6,431 nt of DNA. Origin: Desulfatirhabdium butyrativorans. Lineage in GTDB: Bacteria > Desulfobacterota > Desulfobacteria > Desulfobacterales > JAIFKL01. The stretch covers positions 1 through 6,431 of the forward strand of contig DZCT01000291.1 of the NCBI GenBank assembly GCA_022736535.1, read 5' to 3'. Below the pieces are notes generated by a model that did no database searches, was not told where the DNA came from, and worked only from the letters and a program-made list of their open reading frames with translations. How positions within the stretch are numbered: the stretch's first letter is position 1; every line of letters starts with the position of its first letter. Shown in pieces: positions 1 to 5,122 of the stretch. Made by a program: the position numbers and the translations under genes.

Positions 1-54
1 GGGAAACCCCTCCGGGGAAAAAATATCATATAAAGTCAAAAGAGATTCGGTATC
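1..54. repeat. Partial MITE-like element (element A), cut by the window edge
   Basis: The reverse complement of this stretch matches 1215-1268 almost base for base. Both begin GATACCGAATCTCTTTTGAC, continue through an A/T-rich stretch, and reach a GGAGGGG block with only a few mismatches. The end at 42-53 (GAGATTCGGTAT) is the same terminal sequence that bounds the insertion in the pseudogene at 1219-1401. This is therefore the end of a second copy of that element, in opposite orientation, with the rest outside the window. Confidence 0.7.
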
Positions 55-59
55 ATACA

Positions 60-85
60 GAGATTCTTCACTTCGTTCAGAATGA
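60..85. repeat. Short dispersed repeat, half of a palindromic unit
   Basis: The minus strand reads as a TCATTCTGA...GAAGAATCTC unit. A closely related unit occurs at 1588-1613 inside element B, and a more distant relative forms the arms of 1980-2054. It lies 10 bases past the stop codon of the substrate-binding protein gene. Only one arm is present here, so on its own it would not form a terminator hairpin. Confidence 0.55.
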
Positions 86-95
86 CAAAGTAAAA

Positions 96-1094
96 TTATT
101 CAGAATTCTTCAATGCCTCCAGAATTGCTTTGCTGTCGTACAGGTCTTCGGGCTTGAAATCTTTTTTCAGCAGATTGTTTGCTTTGAGAAATGCGTTGAT
201 GTCTTTGAGATGTGCGTGAAGACCGCCGCCATCTCTGACTCTTTCCAGCATCGTTTTGTCGTCATGAATCCGCACCTCCTGAAGCATTTCTTTAATCGTG
301 TCTTCGGAATAAGGCGCCTCGCCTTTGAAGATGCTTTTATTTACAATTTCAACATATTCTTTGAAATTCCGAGCATCTTTTATCCATTTCACAGCCTTTA
401 TCCAGCCTTTGAAAATTCTGATAAGATCATCTTCGGGAGTTGCATCGAGCGTATCTTTGAGCATCACTATGCCGCTTGTCATGCAGCCTTCAAAATCAGC
501 AGTGGTTGCCACGACCCTGCCATTGCCTTCTTTCACAGCCCGCATTACTTCGGGTCCATACAGAACAGCCCCCTGGAGAATACCGGCAATGAATTTGTCT
601 GCCATAGGTTTGAGTTCCATTTCAAGCAGTCGGAAATCCGACAGCTTCATAGAATTTTTTGAAAAATACAGATTCAGAATATACGTCAGAGACACCTGAG
701 TCGTATAAACGCCTATGGCACTGCCTCTGAGATTTCGGATGTCTGTGTCTTTTTTGAGAATGAGCTGATCCCCGCCATAGGACCAGTCGGTTTCGGCAAT
801 GACAACAACCGGAATTCCCTGCATATACATTTCCACGGCAGAGCCGATAATATCCAAATCTATATCCACAAGCCTGTTTTTCAAAAGTTTCTGGGTATCC
901 ACAAGCTCGGGCATAACAACCACCTGCATATCAATACCCTGTTCTTTCCAGAATCCCTTTGCTTCCGCAACATTGGCCGGTGAAGTTCCCAGCCATCCGG
1001 CAGACATCGCAATTTTGTAGGTTTTGGAATGTGCCGCATCAGCGAAAATCGCCGCCGCCAGCATGATAACGCCGATAAAAAACAATCGTTTCAT
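96..1094 (-). CDS. ABC transporter periplasmic substrate-binding protein, NitT/TauT/SsuA (NMT1-like) family
   Basis: This 332-residue protein has a clear Sec signal peptide. MKR is followed by a hydrophobic stretch of about 15 residues and an A-D-A site, with likely cleavage after residue 20. There is no lipobox cysteine, so a soluble periplasmic protein is expected. The mature start (SAGWLGTSPANVAEAKGFWKEQGID) has the family pattern in which a short ligand-loop strand precedes an 'AKGFWKEQGI' helix. It should capture a small solute for an inner-membrane ABC importer. The family covers nitrate, sulfonates, taurine, bicarbonate and pyrimidine precursors, and the substrate cannot be read here. 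No permease or ATPase gene is adjacent. The start is the ATG at 1094: AAAGGAG (1102-1108) lies 7 bases upstream. An in-frame TTG at 1100 would be 1 base from that site and is unlikely. A degraded paralogue lies 18 bases upstream, so this is the surviving member of a tandem pair. Confidence 0.88.
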   Translation of the reverse strand: MKRLFFIGVIMLAAAIFADAAHSKTYKIAMSAGWLGTSPANVAEAKGFWKEQGIDMQVVVMPELVDTQKLLKNRLVDIDLDIIGSAVEMYMQGIPVVVIAETDWSYGGDQLILKKDTDIRNLRGSAIGVYTTQVSLTYILNLYFSKNSMKLSDFRLLEMELKPMADKFIAGILQGAVLYGPEVMRAVKEGNGRVVATTADFEGCMTSGIVMLKDTLDATPEDDLIRIFKGWIKAVKWIKDARNFKEYVEIVNKSIFKGEAPYSEDTIKEMLQEVRIHDDKTMLERVRDGGGLHAHLKDINAFLKANNLLKKDFKPEDLYDSKAILEALKNSE

Positions 1095-1101
1095 TTTCAA
1101 A

Positions 1102-1108
1102 CTCCTTT
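1102..1108 (-). promoter_or_regulatory. Ribosome binding site of the substrate-binding protein gene
   Basis: The minus strand reads AAAGGAG, 7 bases before the ATG at 1094. This spacing selects the ATG over the TTG two codons upstream. The site lies in the 18-base gap after the stop codon of the upstream pseudogene, as expected for the second gene of a former operon. Confidence 0.75.
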
Positions 1109-1218
1109 CATGCTATTCAAAAGTTTTCAATGCTTCCAGAATGATGCTGTTGTCAAAGAGGTCTGCGGGCTGAAAATCCTTTTTCAGCATGTTGTTTTCT
1201 GCCAGAAACGCTCTGATA

Positions 1219-1401
1219 CCGAATCTCTTTTGACTTTATATGATGTTTTTTCCGGAGGGGTTCCCCACAGAGATCACAGAGTTTTAAGAGACCGCAGAGA
1301 TCACAGAGTTTTTTTTAAACGCTCTGTGATCTCTGCGGGCTTTTCTTCTCTGTGAACTCTGCGGGAAACAAAATGAGAGAATGCTTTCAATAGAGATTCG
1401 G
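1219..1401. mobile_element. MITE-like element A, inserted in the pseudogene between TA dinucleotides
   Basis: The termini form an 18-bp inverted repeat with one mismatch: ATACCGAATCTCTTTTGA at 1216-1233 against TCAATAGAGATTCGGTAT at 1387-1404. TA occurs at both junctions (1217-1218 and 1402-1403). That would fit a TA target duplication as made by IS630/Tc1-mariner-type transposases, although the dinucleotide could also be part of the termini. The element is 183 bp and non-coding, so it would depend on a transposase supplied elsewhere. It interrupts homology to the intact paralogue. The first 50 or so bases recur inverted at 1-54. The internal part carries a perfect hairpin (1292-1338). Exact boundaries are uncertain by a few bases. 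Confidence 0.7.
1292..1338. repeat. Perfect 17-bp inverted repeat inside element A
   Basis: CCGCAGAGATCACAGAG (1292-1308) is mirrored exactly by CTCTGTGATCTCTGCGG (1322-1338), with a 13-base A/T-rich loop. Further related CACAGAG half-sites flank it at 1267-1281, and a partial copy lies near 1346-1365. The whole interior of the element is therefore built from one repeated motif. A transcript from either strand could fold here. Confidence 0.85.
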
Positions 1402-1555
1402 TATGAGTTCTTTCAGACAGGTTTCAAGTCCGCCCCCGTTACGGTTTGTTCCGTCTCAGCTTTTATATCATAGATTCGTGCGGTATTCAGCATTTCTTTT
1501 ATGAATTTTTCAGAATAAGGCGCATCGTTTTTGAACAGCGTGTTATTAACGATGT

Positions 1556-1727
1556 GGTAGTGGTATAGTATAGGTGACGGCAGGGTGTCATTCTGAGCGG
1601 AGCGAAGAATCTCATTTTTTATAATACACTGTTATAATAACAGATTATTCGCTGACCCTTCGCTTCGCTCAGGGCTGCGGCTCAGAATGACAGGAACAGA
1701 GAGCATCACCTCTTCTACACCACTACC
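1556..1727. mobile_element. MITE-like element B with 8-bp target site duplication
   Basis: AACGATGT occurs exactly at both junctions (1548-1555 and 1728-1735). The sequence between them starts GGTAGTGG and ends CCACTACC. The terminal inverted repeats extend about 22 bp with three mismatches (through ...AGGTGA on the left, TCACCT... on the right). Removing the element plus one duplication restores the pseudogene reading (...TVDIVNNTLF... region). The interior is itself palindromic: GTCATTCTGAGC (from 1587) pairs with GCTCAGAATGAC near 1679-1691, and a 15-bp palindrome sits at 1629-1643. It has no room for a transposase. Several IS families make 8-bp duplications, so the parent cannot be named. 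Confidence 0.85.
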
Positions 1728-1979
1728 AACGATGTCAACATAAACTTTCCAATTTTTTTCATCCTGAATCCACTGAACCGCTTTTTTTGATGGATGCTTA
1801 AAAAAATGTCATTAATTTCTGAACTGTTTTAAAACACAAAAGGCATAAAAGGTTCATACGAGATTGTTGTGATTAAATAAACTGATTGCCCGCCAAAGTC
1901 AATATTTCAGTTTATAAAATGTCGGATGATAAGCGCCGCTTATTTCCCTGAACGACATATTTGGACAAACATCCCTCAT

Positions 1980-2054
1980 TGTCATTTCGACGAACGGAGT
2001 GAGGAGAAATCTTTCTGAAGAACGGCAAGATTTCTCGCTCCGCTCAAAATGACA
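1980..2054. repeat. Imperfect palindromic repeat
   Basis: The left arm (1980-2013, beginning TGTCATTTCGACGAACGG) pairs imperfectly with the right arm (2027-2054, ending CTCCGCTCAAAATGACA). The matched core is AGAAATCTT/AAGATTTCT, around a 13-base loop. It resembles the TCATTCTGA...GAAGAATCTC units at 60-85 and 1588-1613. Between 1801 and 1979 I see only A/T-rich sequence with a weak 9-bp inverted repeat (1877-1885/1907-1915) and no supportable gene. Confidence 0.65.
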
Positions 2055-2090
2055 GGAATAAAGGCTTGAAATGACAGTAAATTACGATTT

Positions 2091-2383
2091 ACGGTAGGGC
2101 GGGGTTACGCCCAATGTCATTAAGTTAAGCCTTCCGGAGTGCTGAAATGAGCGGAGCGAATTTCAGCACTGTAAAAATGCTGAAATTTCATTTTAGCACT
2201 CCGGAAGGATGTCCGGAGTGCTGAAATGAGCGGAGCGAATTTTAGCACAGATGCTGAAATTTCATTTCAGCACTCCGGATCGCTCCTTAACTTAATGGCA
2301 TTGGGGGTTACGCCCCCGCCGGATGGAAAACACATTTATAAAATGGCGGGGACAATCTGTTTTCAGACCGGGCCCGCCCTACC
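2091..2383. repeat. Large nested palindromic element, possibly mobile
   Basis: The outermost arms are GGTAGGGCGGG (2093-2103) and CCCGCCCTACC (2373-2383). Inside these, CAATGTCATTAAGTTAAG (2112-2129) pairs with CTTAACTTAATGGCATTG (2286-2303) with one mismatch. The centre holds two tandem hairpin units (2133-2205 and 2212-2279). A direct repeat CGATTT occurs at 2085-2090 and 2383-2388 and could be a 6-bp target duplication, though the match is short. No reading frame of note is present. The element ends 17 bases before the panC promoter. Confidence 0.75.
2133..2279. repeat. Two tandem hairpin units at the core of the nested palindrome
   Basis: Unit 1 (2133-2205) and unit 2 (2212-2279) both begin TCCGGAGTGCTGAAATGA, continue GCGGAGCGAA, and end with GCACTCCGGA. 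Each is an inverted repeat, with 18-bp outer arms (0-1 mismatch) and inner AATTTCAGCA/TGCTGAAATT-type arms. The units are about 90% alike and differ mainly by a 5-base length change in the loop. This looks like tandem duplication within the element. Confidence 0.8.
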
Positions 2384-2400
2384 GATTTCTGCATGAAAAG

Positions 2401-2429
2401 TTGACATTTGACAAATCCTGCTCTATAAA
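2401..2429 (+). promoter_or_regulatory. Sigma-70-type promoter upstream of panC
   Basis: TTGACA (2401-2406, perfect -35) and TATAAA (2424-2429, 5 of 6 at -10) are separated by exactly 17 bases. A second TTGACA at 2408-2413 is too close to the -10 to serve it. Transcription should begin near 2436, giving a leader of about 120 bases before the panC start. The leader contains a small CCGC/GCGG hairpin (2486-2498), but no riboswitch was recognised. Confidence 0.6.
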
Positions 2430-2541
2430 TTTCTTCAGAAGAAAAAATAAATTAGAACAGGAGTCAGGCAATTGAATTTTTTCCGCCGCTTTTTGCGGTT
2501 CACTTGTTATTTATGCTGTTTTGCTGAAAAAAATGAATACC

Positions 2542-2550
2542 GGAGGTGAT
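2542..2550 (+). promoter_or_regulatory. Strong Shine-Dalgarno that sets the panC start at 2556
   Basis: GGAGGTGAT is fully complementary to the usual 3' end of bacterial 16S rRNA. From GGAGGT (2542-2547) there are 8 bases to the ATC at 2556, the ideal distance. The first in-frame ATG (2583) is 35 bases away and has no ribosome binding site of its own. Confidence 0.8.
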
Positions 2551-2555
2551 AAGCT

Positions 2556-3401
2556 ATCGAAATTATAAAAACAATAAAAGAAATGCAGGCGCGTTCCGAT
2601 CTGTCAAGGCGTCAGGGCAGAAAAATCGCCTTTGTGCCGACCATGGGATTTCTCCACGAAGGACATCTTTCCCTTATGAAAGCGGGACACAAACGCGCCG
2701 ATGAGGTGCTGGTAAGTATTTTTGTCAATCCCACCCAGTTTGCGCCCGGAGAGGATTTGGAAGCTTATCCGAGAGATTTTGACAGGGATTGCAGGCTTTG
2801 TGAAAAAGAAGGCGTCAGCGTCATATTTTCGCCGGATGTTAAAGAGTTGTATCCGGACGGCTTTCAGACTTATGTAACGCTGGAAAAACTTCCCCATCAC
2901 CTTTGCGGCATTTCCAGACCTACCCATTTCAGAGGCGTTGCAACTGTTGTTTCCAAGCTGTTCAACATTGTCAAACCGCATGTTGCCATATTCGGCGAAA
3001 AAGATTTTCAGCAGCTTCAGGTGATTCGGCGGATGGTAAAAGACATGAATTTCGACATTGAAATTGTCGGCGCGCCCATTGTGAGAGAGGCGGACGGGCT
3101 TGCCATGAGTTCCCGGAACACCTATCTGAAGCCGGAGCATCGGATTTCCGCGCTTTCTCTCTGCAACTCTCTGAAAAAAGCGAAAGAAATGGCGGATGCC
3201 GGTATCAGCGATGCAAAGACAATTATTGATGCAACAATAAAACAGATCAGCGGCTATCCTGAAACAGCGATAGATTATGTGGCTGTCTGCGATCCTGAAA
3301 CGCTGGAGGATATGAAAATCATTGACCGTCCTGCAGTCATGGCGCTTGCCGTCAAAGTGGGAAAGACCCGCCTGATAGACAACATGATGCTGAAAACCTG
3401 A
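2556..3401 (+). CDS. panC: Pantothenate synthetase (pantoate--beta-alanine ligase), probable ATC start
   Basis: The cytoplasmic enzyme condenses pantoate with beta-alanine, using ATP and a pantoyl-adenylate intermediate, to make pantothenate for coenzyme A. Read from 2556 it has 281 residues. The HIGH-type nucleotide motif VPTMGFLHEGH lies at 27-37 (H34 and H37). PTQF, PTHFRGVATVVSKLFN and FGEKDFQQL (146-154) bind substrates, and MSSRN (184-188) is the KMSKS-like loop. From the first ATG (2583) the protein would be 272 residues and lack IEIIKTIKE, the usual first strand. With the ATC start, VPTMG falls at residue 27, as in E. coli PanC, whose length is 283. An in-frame TAA at 2550-2552 limits any longer start. 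The remaining alternatives, ATT (2562) and ATA (2565), are less well spaced. No panB, panD or panE is adjacent. A promoter is present at 2401-2429. The function is very sure, and the start codon is the interesting uncertainty. Confidence 0.96.
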   Translation: MEIIKTIKEMQARSDLSRRQGRKIAFVPTMGFLHEGHLSLMKAGHKRADEVLVSIFVNPTQFAPGEDLEAYPRDFDRDCRLCEKEGVSVIFSPDVKELYPDGFQTYVTLEKLPHHLCGISRPTHFRGVATVVSKLFNIVKPHVAIFGEKDFQQLQVIRRMVKDMNFDIEIVGAPIVREADGLAMSSRNTYLKPEHRISALSLCNSLKKAKEMADAGISDAKTIIDATIKQISGYPETAIDYVAVCDPETLEDMKIIDRPAVMALAVKVGKTRLIDNMMLKT

Positions 3402-3426
3402 AGTCTGAACAGGAAATTTGGTGAGG

Positions 3427-3468
3427 TTCGGGGTTTGGGGTTCGGGGTTTGGGGTTCGGGGTTCGAGG
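3427..3468. repeat. G-rich heptamer array with G-quadruplex potential
   Basis: Six tandem 7-base units alternate TTCGGGG and TTTGGGG, with the last decayed to TTCGAGG. This yields five GGGG runs (3430-3433, 3437-3440, 3444-3447, 3451-3454, 3458-3461) separated by 3-base loops, a textbook intramolecular quadruplex pattern on the plus strand. It starts 26 bases after the panC stop, so it would be transcribed in the 3' end of panC mRNA. From 3469 to 3584 I see nothing recognisable beyond A/T-rich sequence. Confidence 0.85.
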
Positions 3469-3584
3469 CAGCGACTCGTAACGGGGTTGAAGAGAAGCTG
3501 CCGACAAATACACTTTTCACCCCATTGATATTTTCTTATTTTTTTATTAAAAAGGCGATTCGGGATGCAAAATTAAAGCAGTTC

Positions 3585-3763
3585 CAGTGTTGAAAGTTTT
3601 TTTCAAGCCCCGCAGGGGCGAAATATTTGCAGCATCGGTTGTATCGCCCTGAATCAGTATTGAATTTTTTTTTCAAGCCCCGTAGGGGCGGCATATTTGT
3701 AGCAATCGGTTGCAACATCGCGAACAAGCCCCGCAGGGGCGAAATATTTGTAGCAATCGGTTG
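3585..3763. repeat. Three copies of a GC-hairpin dispersed repeat
   Basis: Core copies lie at 3604-3641, 3674-3712 and 3725-3763. Each has GCCCCGCAGGGGC or GCCCCGTAGGGGC (a 5-bp stem with a 3-base loop), then (A)ATATTTG, then AGCAATCGGTTG or a near match. The first two copies share a further 19-base leader (CAGTGTTGAA or CAGTATTGAA plus a T-run), so the longer unit is about 58 bases. Gaps between cores are 32 and 12 bases. The third copy ends 60 bases before metK, in its probable 5' leader. The repeat happens to read as 'PRRGEIFVAIG' in one frame, which produces a spurious 60-codon frame. Confidence 0.85.
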
Positions 3764-3823
3764 CTTTTCGGTCTTCCGGATTTATTTTAAACATGCAAAG
3801 AGATTTTAAGGAGAATTTTTTTT

Positions 3824-4990
3824 ATGAGTAACAACGGAAAATACCTTTTTACTTCTGAATCCGTCACTGAAGGTCATCCGGACAAAGTTGCCGATGCCAT
3901 TTCAGATTCGATATTAGACGCGATTATTTCACAGGACAAAAGAGGCAGGGTTGCCTGCGAAACCCTTGTCACCACCGGCCTCGCCTTTATTGCCGGCGAA
4001 ATTACCACAGACTGTTATGTGGATATGCCTCAGGTAGTGCGGAACACCATCCGGGAAATCGGATATCATTCTTCCCAAATGGGTTTTGACTGGCAGACCT
4101 GTTCGGTCATTACCAGCATCGGGCATCAGTCGCCTGACATTGCCATGGGCGTGAACGCCACGCCGGACAAAGAACAGGGCGCGGGCGATCAGGGACTGAT
4201 GTTCGGTTTTGCCTGCGATGAAACCCCCGAACTCATGCCCATGCCCGTCATATTCGCGCATAAGCTGTGTCAGCGGCTCGCTACGGTACGGAAAAACGGC
4301 TCTGTGGATTTTCTCCGGCCCGACGGAAAATCTCAGGTGACAATCGAATATGAAAACGGCGTACCCAAACGGGTGGACACGATTGTTATTGCCGCGCAGC
4401 ACAAGCCGGATGTCACCACCGAAGAATTGAGAGAAGCCATTATTGAAAATGTCATCAAGAAAGTCATTCCGCGAGACATGATAGACGGAGACACCCGCTA
4501 TTTCATCAACGCCACCGGCAGATTTGTAATCGGCGGTCCCATGGGCGACTGCGGCTTGACCGGCAGAAAAATCATTGTTGACACTTACGGCGGTCAGGGA
4601 AGCCACGGCGGCGGATGTTTTTCGGGAAAAGACCCCTCCAAAGTTGACAGAAGCGCGTCTTACATGGGCAGACACATTGCCAAAAACATCGTTGCCGCCG
4701 GCATTTCAAAAAAATGTGAAATTCAGATTGCTTATGCCATCGGCGTGGCAAGACCCGTATCGGTGCTGGTGGATCTGATGGGAACTGGAAAAGTGCCGAA
4801 AGAGCGGGTGGAAGAAGCGGTCAAGCAGGTTTTCGATCTGAGACCTGCGGCGATCATCGAATATCTTGACCTCCTGCGCCCCATTTACCGCAAGACTTCG
4901 GCTTACGGTCATTTCGGAAGAAACGAACCGGAATTTACATGGGAAAAAACCAATATGGCGGATGTGCTGAGAGAGAAAGTCGGGTTGTAG
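3824..4990 (+). CDS. metK: S-adenosylmethionine synthetase (methionine adenosyltransferase)
   Basis: This cytoplasmic enzyme makes S-adenosylmethionine from methionine and ATP, releasing phosphate and pyrophosphate. The 388 residues match the bacterial family, with three MetK domains in order. Visible motifs are TEGHPDKVAD at 15-24 (H18 and D20 at the active site), GAGDQGLMFG at 119-128 (the flexible loop signature) and RPDGKSQVT at 165-173. LTGRKIIVDTYGG follows at 245-257, then GGGCFSGKDPSKVDRSA at 262-278 (catalytic and phosphate-binding lysines and aspartate) and AYGHFGR at 360-366. The usual alanine in GGGAFSGKD is cysteine here, a mild change. The start is supported by AAGGAG at 3808-3813, 10 bases before ATG. 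The gene follows panC after 422 bases of repeats and precedes ahcY by 132, so it probably has its own transcription start. No convincing promoter or SAM riboswitch was seen. Confidence 0.98.
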   Translation: MSNNGKYLFTSESVTEGHPDKVADAISDSILDAIISQDKRGRVACETLVTTGLAFIAGEITTDCYVDMPQVVRNTIREIGYHSSQMGFDWQTCSVITSIGHQSPDIAMGVNATPDKEQGAGDQGLMFGFACDETPELMPMPVIFAHKLCQRLATVRKNGSVDFLRPDGKSQVTIEYENGVPKRVDTIVIAAQHKPDVTTEELREAIIENVIKKVIPRDMIDGDTRYFINATGRFVIGGPMGDCGLTGRKIIVDTYGGQGSHGGGCFSGKDPSKVDRSASYMGRHIAKNIVAAGISKKCEIQIAYAIGVARPVSVLVDLMGTGKVPKERVEEAVKQVFDLRPAAIIEYLDLLRPIYRKTSAYGHFGRNEPEFTWEKTNMADVLREKVGL

Positions 4991-4996
4991 GAAAAA

Positions 4997-5087
4997 GTTT
5001 CTCGCAAAGGCGCAAAGTACGCAAAGAATTTTTTTTATAAAAGAAAGCTTTTTTTTCTTTGCGCTCTTGGCGTTCTTTGCGAGAAAC
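4997..5087. repeat. Long imperfect inverted repeat between metK and ahcY, possible terminator
   Basis: The left arm (4997-5028) begins GTTTCTCGCAAAGGCGCAAAG and ends GCAAAGAA. The right arm (5055-5087) is its imperfect reverse complement, ending TTCTTTGCGAGAAAC. The arms are about 32 bases each around a loop of 26 A/T-rich bases. The structure starts 7 bases after the metK stop. No clean run of T follows it on the plus strand (the following tract is A-rich), so it resembles a dispersed palindromic repeat more than a classical intrinsic terminator. A terminator role is possible on either strand. Confidence 0.7.
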
Positions 5088-5122
5088 AATAAAAAAAAAC
5101 GAAAGGAACTGACGATAACATA

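Larger units (their letters stand above)
1113..1800 (-). pseudogene. Decayed C-terminal remnant of a paralogous substrate-binding protein, with two insertions
   Basis: Three minus-strand blocks align with the C-terminal part of the intact neighbour. Block 1736-1795 reads as KKAVQWIQDEKNWKVYVDIV (neighbour: IKAVKWIKDARNFKEYVEIV). Block 1405-1547 reads as NNTLFKNDAPYSEKFIKEML and onward. Block 1113-1215 reads as AFLAENNMLKKDFQPADLFD and onward (neighbour: AFLKANNLLKKDFKPEDLYD), ending at TAG (1113-1115). Element A (1219-1401) and element B (1556-1727) interrupt it. There is also a one-base frame shift near 1435-1445, where the reading passes from the ETEQTV frame to the GGGLETCLKE frame. Homology fades near 1795-1800, with an in-frame stop just upstream. 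About two thirds of the gene, including the signal peptide and the N-terminal lobe, is absent. Divergence from the neighbour suggests an old duplication. It is not expected to make a functional protein. Confidence 0.85.

Noticed and set aside
1098..1100. TTG start two codons upstream of the chosen ATG for the binding protein
   Set aside because: It would leave only one base between the Shine-Dalgarno and the start codon. The ATG at 1094 has ideal 7-base spacing.
1029..1355. A 108-codon plus-strand frame
   Set aside because: It runs antisense to the start of the binding protein gene, through the pseudogene end and into the CACAGAG hairpin. It has no ribosome site or family motif.
1871..1902. 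Minus-strand promoter TTGACT-17-TATTTA for the binding-protein pair
   Set aside because: The -35 is good (5 of 6) but the -10 matches only 3 of 6, and the sequence is A/T-rich enough to give this by chance. It could be the old operon promoter, but it is not strong enough to list as a feature.
2486..2498. Small CCGC-TTTTT-GCGG hairpin in the panC leader as a terminator or attenuator
   Set aside because: The stem has only 4 pairs and no T-tract follows it.
3604..3763. Possible CRISPR array
   Set aside because: There are only three repeats, the gaps are 32 and 12 bases, the first copy has an indel, and no cas gene is nearby. The sequence is that of a dispersed hairpin repeat.
3761..3789. Promoter for metK (TTGCTT with a TATTTT-like -10)
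   Set aside because: Both boxes match the consensus poorly and nothing else supports it.
3627..3809. A 60-codon plus-strand frame with repeated PRRGEIFVAIG-like peptide
   Set aside because: It is produced by reading through the dispersed GC-hairpin repeats, has no ribosome site, and its repetitiveness mirrors the DNA repeat. The 63-codon minus-strand frame at 3536-3727 is rejected for the same reason.
3402..3823. SAM riboswitch ahead of metK
   Set aside because: The gap is filled by the G-rich array and the hairpin repeats. I could not find the conserved core or helix arrangement of a known SAM riboswitch class, though a covariance-model scan would be needed to exclude it.
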